Source: Chytriomyces cf. hyalinus JEL632
Lineage: Eukaryota; Chytridiomycota; Chytridiomycetes; Chytridiales; Chytriomycetaceae
Assembly: GCA_025435555.1 (NCBI GenBank)
Contig: JAIWWG010000074.1
Span: 62,001-126,000, forward strand
Length of the DNA: 64,000 nt
Direction of reading: 5' to 3'
A program made the position numbers and the translations under genes. This document shows, in pieces, positions 29,432 to 43,748 of this stretch (positions are counted from its first letter, which is position 1; each line of letters opens with the position of its first letter). The notes below the pieces were generated by a model. It had not been told where the DNA came from. It saw only the letters and a list, made by a program, of their open reading frames with translations, and did no database searches.

Positions 29432-29759
29432 TGATAGGGAATTGACCAAGAGCTGCGGCGTGGCTACGTGATCAATTAAGGAGTTTGGATTGAGTTGGAG
29501 AGTGCTAAGAACAGAGAGAAGATTGAGAGGAGACTGATCTTTATTGAAGTGATAACGTGCGCTTTAAATAGCGTTACTGAATAAAGAGGAAAGAAACGAT
29601 TGGTGATGAGGCGTTGTGGAGGTGATGTCATTGTGTACAGTCAAGAAACGATTGGTGATGAGGCATTGTGGAGGTGATGTCATTGTGTACGGTCAAGAAA
29701 AAGAGTGTCCATTGTTCTCAATTAGAGACGTGTGACGCAATTGAGTTGATTACGTAACA
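29432..29759 (-). repeat. 5' LTR of the Ty3/gypsy element
   Basis: 328 bp, identical in layout to the LTR at 24195-24522, including the internal tandem 52-bp unit; three base differences, all close to one end. It is followed by the AATCG duplication at 29760-29764. Confidence 0.95.
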
Positions 29760-29767
29760 AATCGCAA

Positions 29768-29839
29768 GCAGTAGTTGTATAGTGGTTATTATGCCTGCCT
29801 TCCAAGCATGCGACCCGGGTTCGAATCCCGGCTACTGCA
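29768..29839 (+). tRNA. tRNA-Gly (anticodon UCC), copy 1
   Basis: 72 nt, acceptor GCAGTAG / CTACTGC with discriminator A, D-arm TAGTGGTTA, anticodon loop CTTCCAA (UCC), and T-arm with the B-box GGTTCGAATCC. The anticodon stem CCTGC/GCATG has one C-U mismatch, shared by copy 2. A T4 terminator follows directly (29841-29844). The Ty3-like element lies 8 bp upstream, counting the target duplication. Confidence 0.93.
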
Positions 29840-30431
29840 CTTTTGGTTTCATTCACCGCACTTTTGGCATTCTCTCCTCTCTTTTTTTTTCGAGCGTGAT
29901 CATCGTGCTACGGACACGCCTGCCCTGATGTTCTTTTTAAATCAACCGAGCGAACAGACAGACACTCATACGTTACTTTAATAATTTGTGCGGGGCAGCT
30001 GTCTCAGGGATCAAACCATACAATAGACAAATGCCCTCGAATCATTGTAGAAATCTCTGTGTTGGGAGGATGATCCAAGAGTGGCAGTGAGGCAATGGCA
30101 GAGGTTGTCATCCAGCATCACTGCTCTGTTTCTGGCGTGTGCCCGTGTTGATCCCAAGCTGATTTGCCCGTCAAGACAGAAATGGCACGAGGGCAGTTAT
30201 TTGGAAATTGGAAATCCGTTCCCGTGTTGCTGTGCCTAAATTCATTGTTTCAGAGCTTGCCACAGGGATGTGATCATCCGTGCAATTGTGAATATATCTG
30301 CCTCAAAAGTCCTTGTTTCAAAACTTCAATGCTGACAGCTTCTGAGCGCGTCCAGGCTCTGAAAAGCTTATCATGGCCAGAATGGGTTCAGTTCTACAGT
30401 TACATATGACCGCTTGTTCGTTCACACCCCC
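29840..30431. other. Rest of left arm and palindrome spacer
   Basis: Up to about 29950 this is the complement of about 30432-30536, with rising mismatch. The roughly 480-bp centre holds a short ORF (30164-30409) without family resemblance and no other signal. Confidence 0.6.
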
Positions 30432-30767
30432 ATCAACAAAATGAATATCAAGGCAGGCGTGTCCATAGCACGATGATCACGCTCGAAAAAAAAAGAGAGG
30501 AGAGAATGCCAAAAGTGCGGTGAATGAAACCAAAAGTGCAGTAGCCGGGATTCGAACCCGGGTCGCATGCTTGGAAGGCAGGCATAATAACCACTATACA
30601 ACTACTGCTTGCGATTCTTCCATTTTTTAATACATACAGAATCCATACTCAATATTGTGAAATTGATGACCCTTGATGACTTGCCTCTGTCCAGTCATCC
30701 CCAAAGAGCTGTCGTACATCTATGCGCCATTACAAGCACTATCGCTGCTGTCACTGAGACCCAACAT
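30432..30767. repeat. Right arm of the tRNA-Gly palindrome (uninterrupted)
   Basis: Complement of 24038-24194 joined to 29765-29950. It is the same locus without the LTR element, so it shows the state before insertion, with CGATT (30612-30616) as the single target site. Confidence 0.93.
30537..30608 (-). tRNA. tRNA-Gly (anticodon UCC), copy 2
   Basis: Identical to copy 1 over all 72 nt, on the opposite strand, so the two genes face each other about 700 bp apart. Followed by a T4 terminator. Confidence 0.93.
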
Positions 30768-30855
30768 CAACATTTAGTGTGATTGAAAGCTCTCACAAGT
30801 TCAGCGGTCACTGAATCCCTTTTATGGAACACTAAGAAGAGTGGAAAAGTACACA

Positions 30856-31911
<1,056 letters not shown>

Positions 31912-32014
31912 ATGCGTTCCAATGTTGATGGCTGTTGTCATTCACACTCAGGCAAATATTCCACCTATTTACTCTATTGACGGTAAGTACATGAGCATAA
32001 AAAAGACGCCAAAA

Positions 32015-34781
32015 ATGACCACAGTTGACGAAAGCGTCACCATCAAACTTGACCACCACACTCGCAAAGTGTAAATGCCCCACGCAGAAGCCCTCGCATC
32101 TCTGCCCAATATCCACTGCTCCTTACTCACGCTGCTCAATCTTTAAACAGGCTTCCGATCAAGGGCGCCAAGAACGTTCTCATCACAAGCGCGCTTCCAT
32201 ACGTCAACAACATTCCACACTTGGGCAACATCATTGGATGTGTTCTTAGCGCAGATGTATATGCACGGTAATTGCGCATCGGAACCGTTTTGCTGGAGCA
32301 TCTCGAACCAATTGCTCAGGCGACTTTCGAACCATTGCAAATCATAGATACTGCCGTCTCAGGGGTTACAACACACTCTATATCTGCGGGACTGACGAGT
32401 ATGGTACTGCCACCGAGACCAAGGCTCTGCAGGAGGGTCTTACATGCCAGCAAATCTGCGACAAGTACCACAAGCACCACAAGGATACTTACGACTGGTT
32501 TGATGTCGATTTTGACTTTTTTGGACGCACAAGTACCCCTGCTCAGACAAAGTATATTTTGCTTCCGGCTTTAAGATTCGTTTTTCGCAAACGACTGTTT
32601 TCACTTTTATTGACTCGCCGCACTCTTGCTTGCACCAGAATCACGCAGGACATTTTCAACAAACTCGACAAAAACGGGAAAACCGAACACCAAACTGTCA
32701 CGCAGCTCTACTGCGAGCAGCACCAAAGCTTCCTCGCCGATCGTTTTGTGCACGGAACATGCCCCAACTGCGCATATGACGATGCGGGTGGTGATCAATG
32801 TGATCAGTGCGGAAAATTGTTGAATGCTACCGAACTCATCAACCCAAAATGCAAACTGGACGGCGCTAAGCCTGTCATTCGCGACTCGAGACATATTTTC
32901 TTGAACCTGACTGACGCGCAGGAAAATTTGGAAGAGTGGGTTAATGAATCCAGCGTTAAAGGTGAGAAAACCTCATGTTCACGAATCTCTGAATGGAAGC
33001 TGTGCGCGATGGTGGGACATGAATCGAACAATGTTGCTATCGAAAGTAGTAGCAAGACGAATGACGTGTATCATCAACTTGGCCATATCAATTCGTTCGA
33101 ACGTATCTTCTCAACACCTCGAAAGATATTCTGAAATGTTTTCTGTTTGATAGGAAAGTGGTCGTCAAACTCCATCAACATTACAAAATCATGGCTGAAG
33201 GAAGGCCTCAAACCGCGCTGCATCACAAGAGATTTAAAGTGGGGTGTTCAAGTTCCGAAAGACGAGTTCAAGGATAAAGTGTTCTACGTCTGGTTTGACG
33301 CACCAATTGGGTATCTCTCGATCACGGCGGCATACACTCCAGAATGGGAGAAATGGTGGAAAAATCCAGATGATGTGAAGCTGTATCAATTCATGGGCAA
33401 AGACAATGTGCCGTTCCACACTGTCCTGTTTCCAAGTTCGCTCATTGGAACCGGAGAAGACTACACTTTGCTGCATCACCTTTCAACCACCGGTTCGTGT
33501 TTTCTCTTTACAATCGATGTGTACTCTCTTATATCGGCTTTTTCAAATTATGTCGAATATTCTAGAGTACCTGCAGTACGAAACGGCCAAATTCTCAAAG
33601 TCGAAAGGTGTCGGAGTCTTCGGAAACAATGTCTCCGAATCTAAAATCCCAGTGGACGTGTGGCGCTACTACCTCCTATGCAGCCGCCCTGAGACAGCGG
33701 ACAGCCAGTTTGTTTGGACACCCTTTTTGGCTGCAAACAACTCCGAACTTTTGGCAAACCTTGGCAATTTTGTGAATCGCGTCATGAAGTTTGCAACGTC
33801 AAAGTACGCAGGCGTTGTTCCCGCAACTGCGTCATTTGAAGGCGAGGCCGAGAAGAAGCTGATTGCGGACGTGAATGTACTCCTGACGCAGTACGTTGAG
33901 AATGTCGAAGAGTGCAAAAGTCTGAGGGCCGGTTTGAGAATTGTCATGGAAATTTCATCCCTCGGGAACGGATACCTGCAAGGTGGGATTACTTATCGTA
34001 CGTATATCTGTCTGGCACTGACTTGGTGATATCCGATGCAGACAACAAGACGGACAATAACCTCTTCACAAACCACCGCCAACGCTGCAACACCGTCATC
34101 AACGTTGCTTTGAACTTGATCTACTTGGTTTCTGCAATTGTGTACCCCTACCTCCCAAGCACTAGTGCAAACATCCAGCGTCAATTAAACGCTCCTTCCC
34201 GTCGCATCACCGACACTTGGACTGCCAAAGACATTCATGCGGACCATAAATTGGGCAAACCGGACTATCTCTTTACTCACATTGACCCAAAACGCGCAGA
34301 TGAATTGCGTTCCAAGTACAGTGGATCCGCACAGAATCCCACGACTGGAGCCAATGCAGCACCCGCAGCAGCAGCAGCAAAGGGTAAACAAGGCGCATCT
34401 GCCAAAGTCATTTTGCTCAGTGAAGCGCCTGCGGGAGTTGTGAAGACACCCGAAATTGTGGCGTTGGAGGCGGCCGTCAAAGCGGCTGGAGAAGTTGTGC
34501 GTACGCTGAAGACTGACAAAGTTGTTGGTGACGCACTTCAAGCTGCGCTTGCGGACTTGGTGTCAAAGAAGGAGGCGCTGACCGCGGCTGTTGCTCAGAT
34601 TGGATCTGGTGAGAAGGAGAATGTGAAGCCTGCTTCTCCCACAAAGAAGGCTGCTCCGGTTGCAGCAAAAGTAGAGACGCCGATTGTGGCGGAAGTGAAG
34701 AAGGCAGTTGTTGTAACGCCATCATCAGAAGGTTCTGTACAGTATCTATGGAGTGGATGGGGTTGGATCATCCGCGAGTGA
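32015..34781 (+). CDS. MES1: Methionyl-tRNA synthetase, cytosolic type
   Basis: Class I aminoacyl-tRNA synthetase. First exon [18 protein letters not shown]; a GTAAAT donor then joins to [20 protein letters not shown] and PHLGNIIG (the HIGH-type motif). Next come [14 protein letters not shown], the zinc-binding CP domain ([19 protein letters not shown]), [37 protein letters not shown] and [12 protein letters not shown] (KMSKS motif), and the anticodon-binding helical domain ([32 protein letters not shown]). The C-terminus carries an Ala/Lys-rich extension with a helical segment ([20 protein letters not shown]) that recalls WHEP-like appended domains. About seven introns. The last residues ([12 protein letters not shown]) look unlike coding sequence, so the true final exon may end slightly earlier. 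Confidence 0.92.
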
Positions 34782-34837
34782 AGACCACGAGTTGAGTAAA
34801 TGATGAACGGAAATTCCAAATAAATAAACAGTCACAG

Positions 34838-36209
34838 ATGGTGGCAGACGCAAAAGGAAACTTTATCTTTGGCGCAGTTGGCGGCGTATGCAATGTTGTT
34901 GTGAGTGCTGATCTCTAACGGGCTCTGCTGCAAGTGAAGGGGCTGATCACAGTTGGACAGGTCTCGCATCCGTTCGACCTTGTCAAAGGTGATTCAACTC
35001 TTGCCTTTCCTCACGAGACCCTGTGCTATGCTTACATCGCTGCTCTCCTGCATTCCATCCATCGTTACTCTCAAAACACAACATCAACTGCCCAGTCCGT
35101 CTCCAATCCCCTCAGTTTTCGTATCGCAATGGTTTCCACGCAGTTTCTCAGATCCTGCGAGCTGACGGACCGACAGGTCTTTATCGCGGAGTTTCTCCAG
35201 TTCTGATTGGCGCTGGTCCCGTTATGGGCGTCTGTTATCTGAGGTGCGCCTAACTGTCTTCCAGAATGGAGCAACTTCATTCATGTTCTCCTCGCTCACG
35301 AATTACCGCAGTTACTCGACAGTCCTTGCGGGAGTCCATTCGATGCTGTATGGGCCCCAGGCATCCATTCCAGAAGGTTCAAAGCTGGTTGACACTCTTC
35401 CGATACAGTACGTTGCGCTCGCCGGTGCTTGCGCTTCCATTCCAACATCGCTCATCTTGGGTGAGTTTTCTTATTACGAAATCCCTGGGCCAATATCGCG
35501 TTTTATTAAACCGAGTTTTTGTTGTTGCGAAAGGACCTGCGGAACGAATCAAAATCCTGATGCAAGTCCAGACTTCTTCGAACGCAACTGCTTCCCCTGC
35601 TGCATTGAGCAGGGGAGTCTTGGCAGTTTTTAATCCTTTGGTTTCCATCTGGAGCGCCATTCGAACAAACGGCGGTATTCCGGCGTTATTCCGAGGCACT
35701 GCCGTGACAATGTTGCGCGACTTTCCAGGCGATGCTGCGTATTTTGCAACGTTCGAAGGTATTAAACGGACTTTGAAGGAAGTTGCGCCAACACCACGGC
35801 ATAACTGGGGATCGGACAAGTATACTTTCAGTCCATTGCAAACTGTTCTCGCAGGAGGTTTTCGCAGCTTTTTCATTTGGTTACGCGGTCAATATGAAAC
35901 TAACAAGCGAAATTTGATTCATTTTTTGGCAGGTTTGGCGGGTTGCGCGAATTGGTTAATCTGTATTCCGATTGATTCCATCAAGACACAAGTCCAGCAA
36001 AGTAGCAACGGAGCCACTTTCTTCAGTGTCTTGAGGAGCCAAACAAGTGTGGCTCGACTTTATCGGGGGCTGGGTCCAGTGCTCCTGAGAGGTAAACTTC
36101 CGTTGCTGGTGATGCGTGCGTGCGTGCTGACTATTTTACAGCTTTCCCGGCGTCGGGTGCATTCTTTTTAGGCGTCGAAACTGCGAGGACAGTGTACGAA
36201 TCTATTTAA
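34838..36209 (+). CDS. Mitochondrial carrier, carnitine/ornithine-carrier group
   Basis: An SLC25-family inner-membrane transporter with three repeats. Exon 1 GNFIFGAVGGVCNVV joins to SHPFDLVKVRLQ (signature 1). Then LYRGVSPVLIGAGPVMGVCY, GPAERIKILMQVQ (signature 2), LFRGTAVTMLRDFPGDAAYF, GGLAGCANWLICIPIDSIKT (signature 3), and LYRGLGPVLLRAFPASGAFF. About six introns. GPAERIK in repeat 2 and the RAFPA..A motif match the carnitine/acylcarnitine and ornithine carriers (SLC25A20, CRC1, ORT1) best; the substrate cannot be fixed from motifs alone. Starts 56 bp after the MetRS stop. Confidence 0.88.
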
Positions 36210-36331
36210 GACAATAAAACGGGACGCCTCATTACAGAGATTGCAGTATTGAACTTTATTGCACAAAAGCCAATGTCGAAAAACACACATCACAAGTAAC
36301 TCCAAGCCGTCTCGTTTTCGAAATCTACGGA

Positions 36332-37819
36332 TCAAGAGGGTGCCCATGCGGTACTACTTCGAGCTTTCCTTGCTGTTCCTAAAGAATCTTTTGATGCATC
36401 AAGCGATCCATGCGGCGACAGACGCGGGACTTGTTTCACAGCTTCGATTTTGGGCAACTTGCCGGATCCTTTCTTGGCGAGGTTCGTGCTTTTCGGGGGA
36501 ACAACCAACGCCGGTTCTTTCGGTTTTTTGGCGGTCCCTGGCCTTGACCGTGGCTTGTTCGCCAAAGGATCTGGCGCAACCTTCTTTTTAGTTTTTTTGG
36601 GACCTGCACTTCCGGCTAGAGCGGCTTCTTTTGCTGCGGCACGTCGCGCCGATTCCTCTTCGCGGGCCAGTTCTGCATTTCGCTTGTGCGTTTCTGTGTC
36701 TACTCTTTGTGCGTCTGAGTGTATGCGAGACAGGTGACGGGATTAGTCACTGTGTATTTACGCGTTTGTGTGGTATTAACCTTGCAGTATCCGCTTCAGT
36801 TTCGGGTTGCTAGTCACGTCACTCGCCATCCTTCCATCGTTGTTTGTAATCAAACTGTCGCTACCACATTCGAGCAAGCTTTTCACTGTTTCCGGCAAAT
36901 TATTCACGCTCGCAAAGTGAAGCGGCGTGCTGCCAAAAAAGTCGCGCTTTTGTAAATCTGGTCGTCGAATGTTGCCGCGTTCCAGTTGGTCTTTGATAAG
37001 CCGAGAGTGGCCGTTGTGGGCGGCCCTGTTTTTGATTCCGTTTCGGAAAAGAAGGATGAGATGTCAGAAATGGTTGGCGGTGTGTTTCTGGACGGGCAGT
37101 CTTACCAGTGTAAGGGGGTGACACCATAGTTGTCTGGGTCCAGTTTCGCGCCAAACGCGGCAAGAAGGTTGCACACGTTTCTATGGTTGTTTCTGTACGC
37201 AGCTGAGAGCGGCCTGATGTATTTGCAAATGTTGAGAAGAGAGATGGACTTCAAGAAGAAAGAGCACAACTCACGTTGTTCCATAAAACGGAACTCGACA
37301 ATTCACATCCACTTTTTTCAGAATCAATTGATAAACAACATCCACGTCGCCCTCTTTGCAGGCATTCATGAGAAGCTCTTCGTTGCGCGTCAAGGGAGTC
37401 TTGGACTCCAATTTATCCTTTTCGCGTTGCAACTCCAAATCATACTGATGTTGTAGGTTCAAGAAGAGCTGGTGATTTCGCGCAGCAGCAGCAGCTGCGG
37501 CGTTGGTGCCTCTTTTTGCTGTTGAGGGAGGAGACGCTTTGGTTGTTAGTCGCGGACTGCTGGCTCGTGACGATGTGGAGAGGGCTGCTGCTGACTTTGA
37601 TTTGAGCATGACATTGCTCTTTTTGGAATGTGACTTTTTCGAGCCTGACGACTTTGAGCTAGTGGTTGCGGCGGAGGTGGGAGCGGCTTTTCCCGACGGT
37701 TTCGGTGTGAAAGGGGGTTCTTTGGAAGAGTTTGGAGTAGTTTGACGAGTTTCCGTCGCGCTTTTTGACGCGTTGGCTGAGGCAGTAGCGGAGGCTGGCG
37801 CAGTTCGTTTCGCAGACAT
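36332..37819 (-). CDS. Ankyrin-repeat protein with Lys/Ser-rich ends
   Basis: ATG 37819 (MSAKRTAPASATAS). A long Ser/Thr/Ala/Lys-rich N-terminal region and a short Ala run lead into a helix (NLQHQYDLELQREKDKLES), then about four ankyrin repeats over three exons: NEELLMNACKEGDVDVVYQL, PLSAAYRNNHRNVCNLLAAF with DPDNYGVTPLHW, AAHNGHSRLIKDQLERG, and FFGSTPLHFASVNNLPETVK with GSDSLITNNDGRMASDV. The last exons are basic (RRAAAKEAALAGSAGPKKTK). No known specific family. The 5' end and promoter are partly duplicated 1.1 kb upstream, towards the Swi6-like gene. Confidence 0.75.
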
Positions 37820-38959
37820 GTTCCCTTGATAAAATATGAGCAGTGATTTACAAAAAGGACATAAAAAGTTTTTGTACAGCAACTCTTTGTTACGGCAAGA
37901 AACCAAGAGAGCAGTTTATAAGTACGTTCCATTAGCGTCGAAAACGCGTGTTGGGTCAGCGCCAACGAACTTGAAGCGCGGCTGGCCGTTCTCAGCCGCC
38001 ATCTCCTATGCGACGATCAATCACGAACTTCTCGGTGGCGAGTTTGGCGGTAAGTTGGAGCCAATTCCTAATTATCTTGACTGGAGTGGGCGTAAGTGCA
38101 GCATATGTTTTCAGATGTCGGTGATTAAAGTAAAGGGTTCCTGAAGCAGAAGTTGTGATCTGCAACCCAACAACTCGACCGTAGCTCTTCAGACCTGTGC
38201 CAAAGGCTGGCAAGTTTTTGGTGACGAGCAGGATGCAACCAAAGCGCTTGTTGAGAGAAAGCTCGTTTTGCCTAAAACGTTGAGGGACATATTGTGGTCG
38301 GTCATTCATTCAACAGATGGAATGGTCGGAGGTATCAATGAAGCAATCTGTTTCTGAGGTACAACGTATGAGTCTCAATACGCCTGCGCAAAGCGTGCCC
38401 GCCGCGTCCACTTCTCCCGCCCCTCAAAATAAGAGTGCCGAGGTATCACCGATCATCTGGGCAGTTCATGAACAGACGGAATGGTCGGAGATACCAATGC
38501 GGCATATCTTTTTCAGTTGCTGATGCAAAGAATTGCCAAGTGTTGATATCAGAAAAGTGTCTCAACATCACACCGACTTGTTCACCGAGTGCATGTCAGT
38601 GTGGCCGTTGGTGCGTGCGCAACAAGGTTAACATTGCACCTTCTCCACCATCTAAAAAGAACCACGCAGTCGTAAAGCATAGCTCGTCTCTGCGGAATTT
38701 TTGATTATATATGATTTGCTCTTGATTGGGTGTTTTGCTTGTTTTTGTGAGTGCGTACACACGAAACGCTCGTAACTCTTCCAGATCCAAACAAAGCCAT
38801 GAGTTTGATGCTTTGATGGCAAAGGTTGGAGTTGTTTGGCGAGTTTCCGTCGCGCTTTAGACGCGTTGGTTGAGGCAGTAGCGGAGGTTGGCGCAGTTCG
38901 TTTCGCAGACATGTTTTCCCTTCACATGAACAGTGATTTACAAAAGGACATAAACGAAA
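37820..38959. repeat. Divergent promoter region built of duplicated pieces
   Basis: About 37757-37860 (start of the ankyrin gene plus leader) recurs in direct orientation at 38853-38956, including the first codons MSAKRTAP.SATAS.NAS on the minus strand and the leader CAGTGATTTACAAAA. About 37928-37998 is a roughly 87 percent inverted match to 39065-39135, which is coding sequence of the Swi6-like gene. Between them, two related stretches (TGGAATGGTCGGAG near 38320 and CGGAATGGTCGGAG near 38478) also look duplicated. No intact gene is seen. Confidence 0.7.
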
Positions 38960-40662
38960 ATGGAAATCGAGATTGTGCACCAACTCTTTGTTACGGCCAA
39001 CAGCGACGACAGCGACAGCGACAGCGGATTACCGACTGACGGAAAGGAACGAATAAGCAGCGGGAGTGCGGCTGGGAACGGCCAGCAGCGCTTCAAGTTC
39101 GTTGGTGCGGACCCAGCACGCGTTGTCGACGCTGACGGAAACGTATTTATCAACTGCTCGCTTTCTTGCTTGTGCAAGCCATCTCTTATGACTGTTTCCT
39201 TGTAGACGCTGATCCACTGGGCCGCTGTTCTTGGCTGCAGCGACGAGACACAGGCCTTGGCAACGCACGTGAACGGCAGTGTTCCCCTCATCAACTACAA
39301 GGGCGAAACCCCGCTGATGCGATGCGTAATGTCCCAGGCGGCGTACGAGAGACAGAATATGGACACATTCCTGACCCTGTTTGGCGGTAACTGAAAATGA
39401 CTTTGGTCTGGACCCAGTTTGAATTTCTGACAATGAAGCCCAACCCTGTCCAGACACGCTCCAAGTCCGGGATTTGCACGGCCGTACCGTCTTGCATCAT
39501 ATTGCGCTCTCTGCCGGGATCCGCGGGCGCGTGTGTGCTGCCAGATATTACATGAGCTGTGTGCTGAGACATGTATCCGACATGCCCGATACACCCGACA
39601 TATCCAATCAATGCAATGTATCACTTGACTCCACCTCGATAATGAATGCCCGCGACTCGCTCGGAGACACACCGCTCATCATCAGCGCACGTATCGGAGA
39701 CACGCCAATGATTGAGCTGCTCGGAAACGCGGGCGCTGACGTGAACATAAGAAACAATGCCGGTTTATGCGCCCGCGATTTTGGAGTGGCGGCGTATCTT
39801 TTGCAAGGTGGACGCCAGAAATTGATTGCTGCCTCGAACGCCGCAAATGGAAACATCAAATTGGAATTGGCTGTCGTATTAAATCATGCTTGCTTGGACT
39901 CGCCGCCCCTTTCAAATGGGAAGTCGCGAGGGATTGCTTTATCTGAGGAAGTCCGCCGGATACCAGATCCGCTCGGCTCGAGACAGTTTTCGGACACCTT
40001 GTTCGCAACTTCCCAGTGTGAGCCACACTCCCCTTTCTTTTTGAAGGAATCGATTCGCTGAAAGGTACACAAAATCAGCTATCGAACAATCGCTGCAAAC
40101 GCTGCACGAACAGTTTTCGACCAATATTACGGGAAACATGTCCTTACTACAGTCGGCTCAAATCGAAACTCAAGAATTGCATCGCACGTGCGCCACTTTG
40201 CGAAAACGCAACGCTCTTTTGCAATCGAAAGCAGTCGCGTTGGAAGAACAAGCCGTAAACTGTCGAAAAGCGTGCGTTAAGCGCAAGTTCGAAACGGACG
40301 AGGAAACCAAGCGTTGTAAACGGATGCGCGAGGTTGTCGAGGAGCTGACAGTTGCTGGGGTTCCCTGTGAGGATTCTAGTGCGGTCGCGTCAAACCCAGA
40401 GCATCCGAAAGATACCCACAAAATGGACATGCACGTGCACATGGATACGTTGAATGACTTTTTAGCACGCAAAGAGGCGGAGGAGCAACAACTTCTGCGG
40501 TATATTGCAGCTATAGAGGACCTTCCTAGACACAATGAAGAATTATGCAAAATGATATTTTCAGCATGCTGCTCTGTTTCATTGGATGAAGTTGGCGCCT
40601 CATTGCTGGAGCCAGTGTTGGACTGGCTCGATAAAACTGCTGATGACAAAACATCTGAGTAA
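38960..40662 (+). CDS. SWI6: Swi6/Mbp1-type ankyrin transcription factor subunit
   Basis: Subunit of an MBF/SBF-like G1/S regulator. Begins MEIEIVHQLFVTANSDDSDS; a central ankyrin region follows over several exons: TLIHWAAVLGCSDETQAL, NYKGETPLMRCVMSQAAYER, TFLTLFG, DLHGRTVLHHIALSAGIRG, ARYYMSCVLRHV, SLGDTPLIISARIGDTPMIE, GADVNIRNNAGLCARDFGVA. A coiled-coil dimerisation part (ETQELHRTCATLRKRNALLQ onward) and a helical C-terminus end the protein. The spacing with an ARYYM helix between ankyrin repeats is typical of Mbp1/Swi6/Cdc10. No APSES DNA-binding domain precedes the ankyrin part, so it is Swi6-like rather than Mbp1-like, unless an upstream exon was missed in the rearranged promoter. Confidence 0.8.
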
Positions 40663-40752
40663 ATAATAAATTATTCTGACATCTATTAGTCCCAAAATAA
40701 CAAGAAATAAGGAGAAAGGATCGCATCGGCCGTTGAGAACTTGCGTGTTATA

Positions 40753-43527
<2,775 letters not shown>

Positions 43528-43748
43528 CAAGCGCTGCTTTGATTGATGGAGTAAATTTTAGTTGCTGATTACGCAATAAATTCATGCGACAACTGGTGCT
43601 TTTAGAAGGAAGAAATTGAGGAGAACCCACACTCCACACACACATGCAACAACAACAACGAGACTAGTCCCGAACTACAAACAGACGAACTGAAAACAGA
43701 GCAACAGGAAGCAAAAATCCAAGAGAAATAGTCTAAAAACGCTCTTGC

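Larger units (their letters stand above)
24195..29759 (-). mobile_element. Ty3/gypsy LTR retrotransposon, looks whole
   Basis: Total 5,565 bp on the minus strand: 328-bp LTRs at both ends (TG...CA), a tRNA primer-binding site, gag, pol and a purine-rich stretch before the 3' LTR. The LTRs differ at only three of 328 positions, so insertion is recent. Pol order is protease, reverse transcriptase, RNase H, integrase and a chromodomain-like tail, as in chromoviruses. No break is apparent in the long frames. It is inserted 3 bp upstream of the mature 5' end of a tRNA-Gly gene, with a 5-bp duplication typical of Ty3 relatives. Confidence 0.95.

Noticed and set aside
30164-30409. 81-codon ORF in the palindrome centre
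   Set aside because: No family resemblance, no start context, and length expected by chance.
24038-30767. The palindrome arms as terminal inverted repeats of a large transposon
   Set aside because: No target duplication flanks the arms, they carry a tRNA gene, and the interior apart from the LTR element has no transposase.
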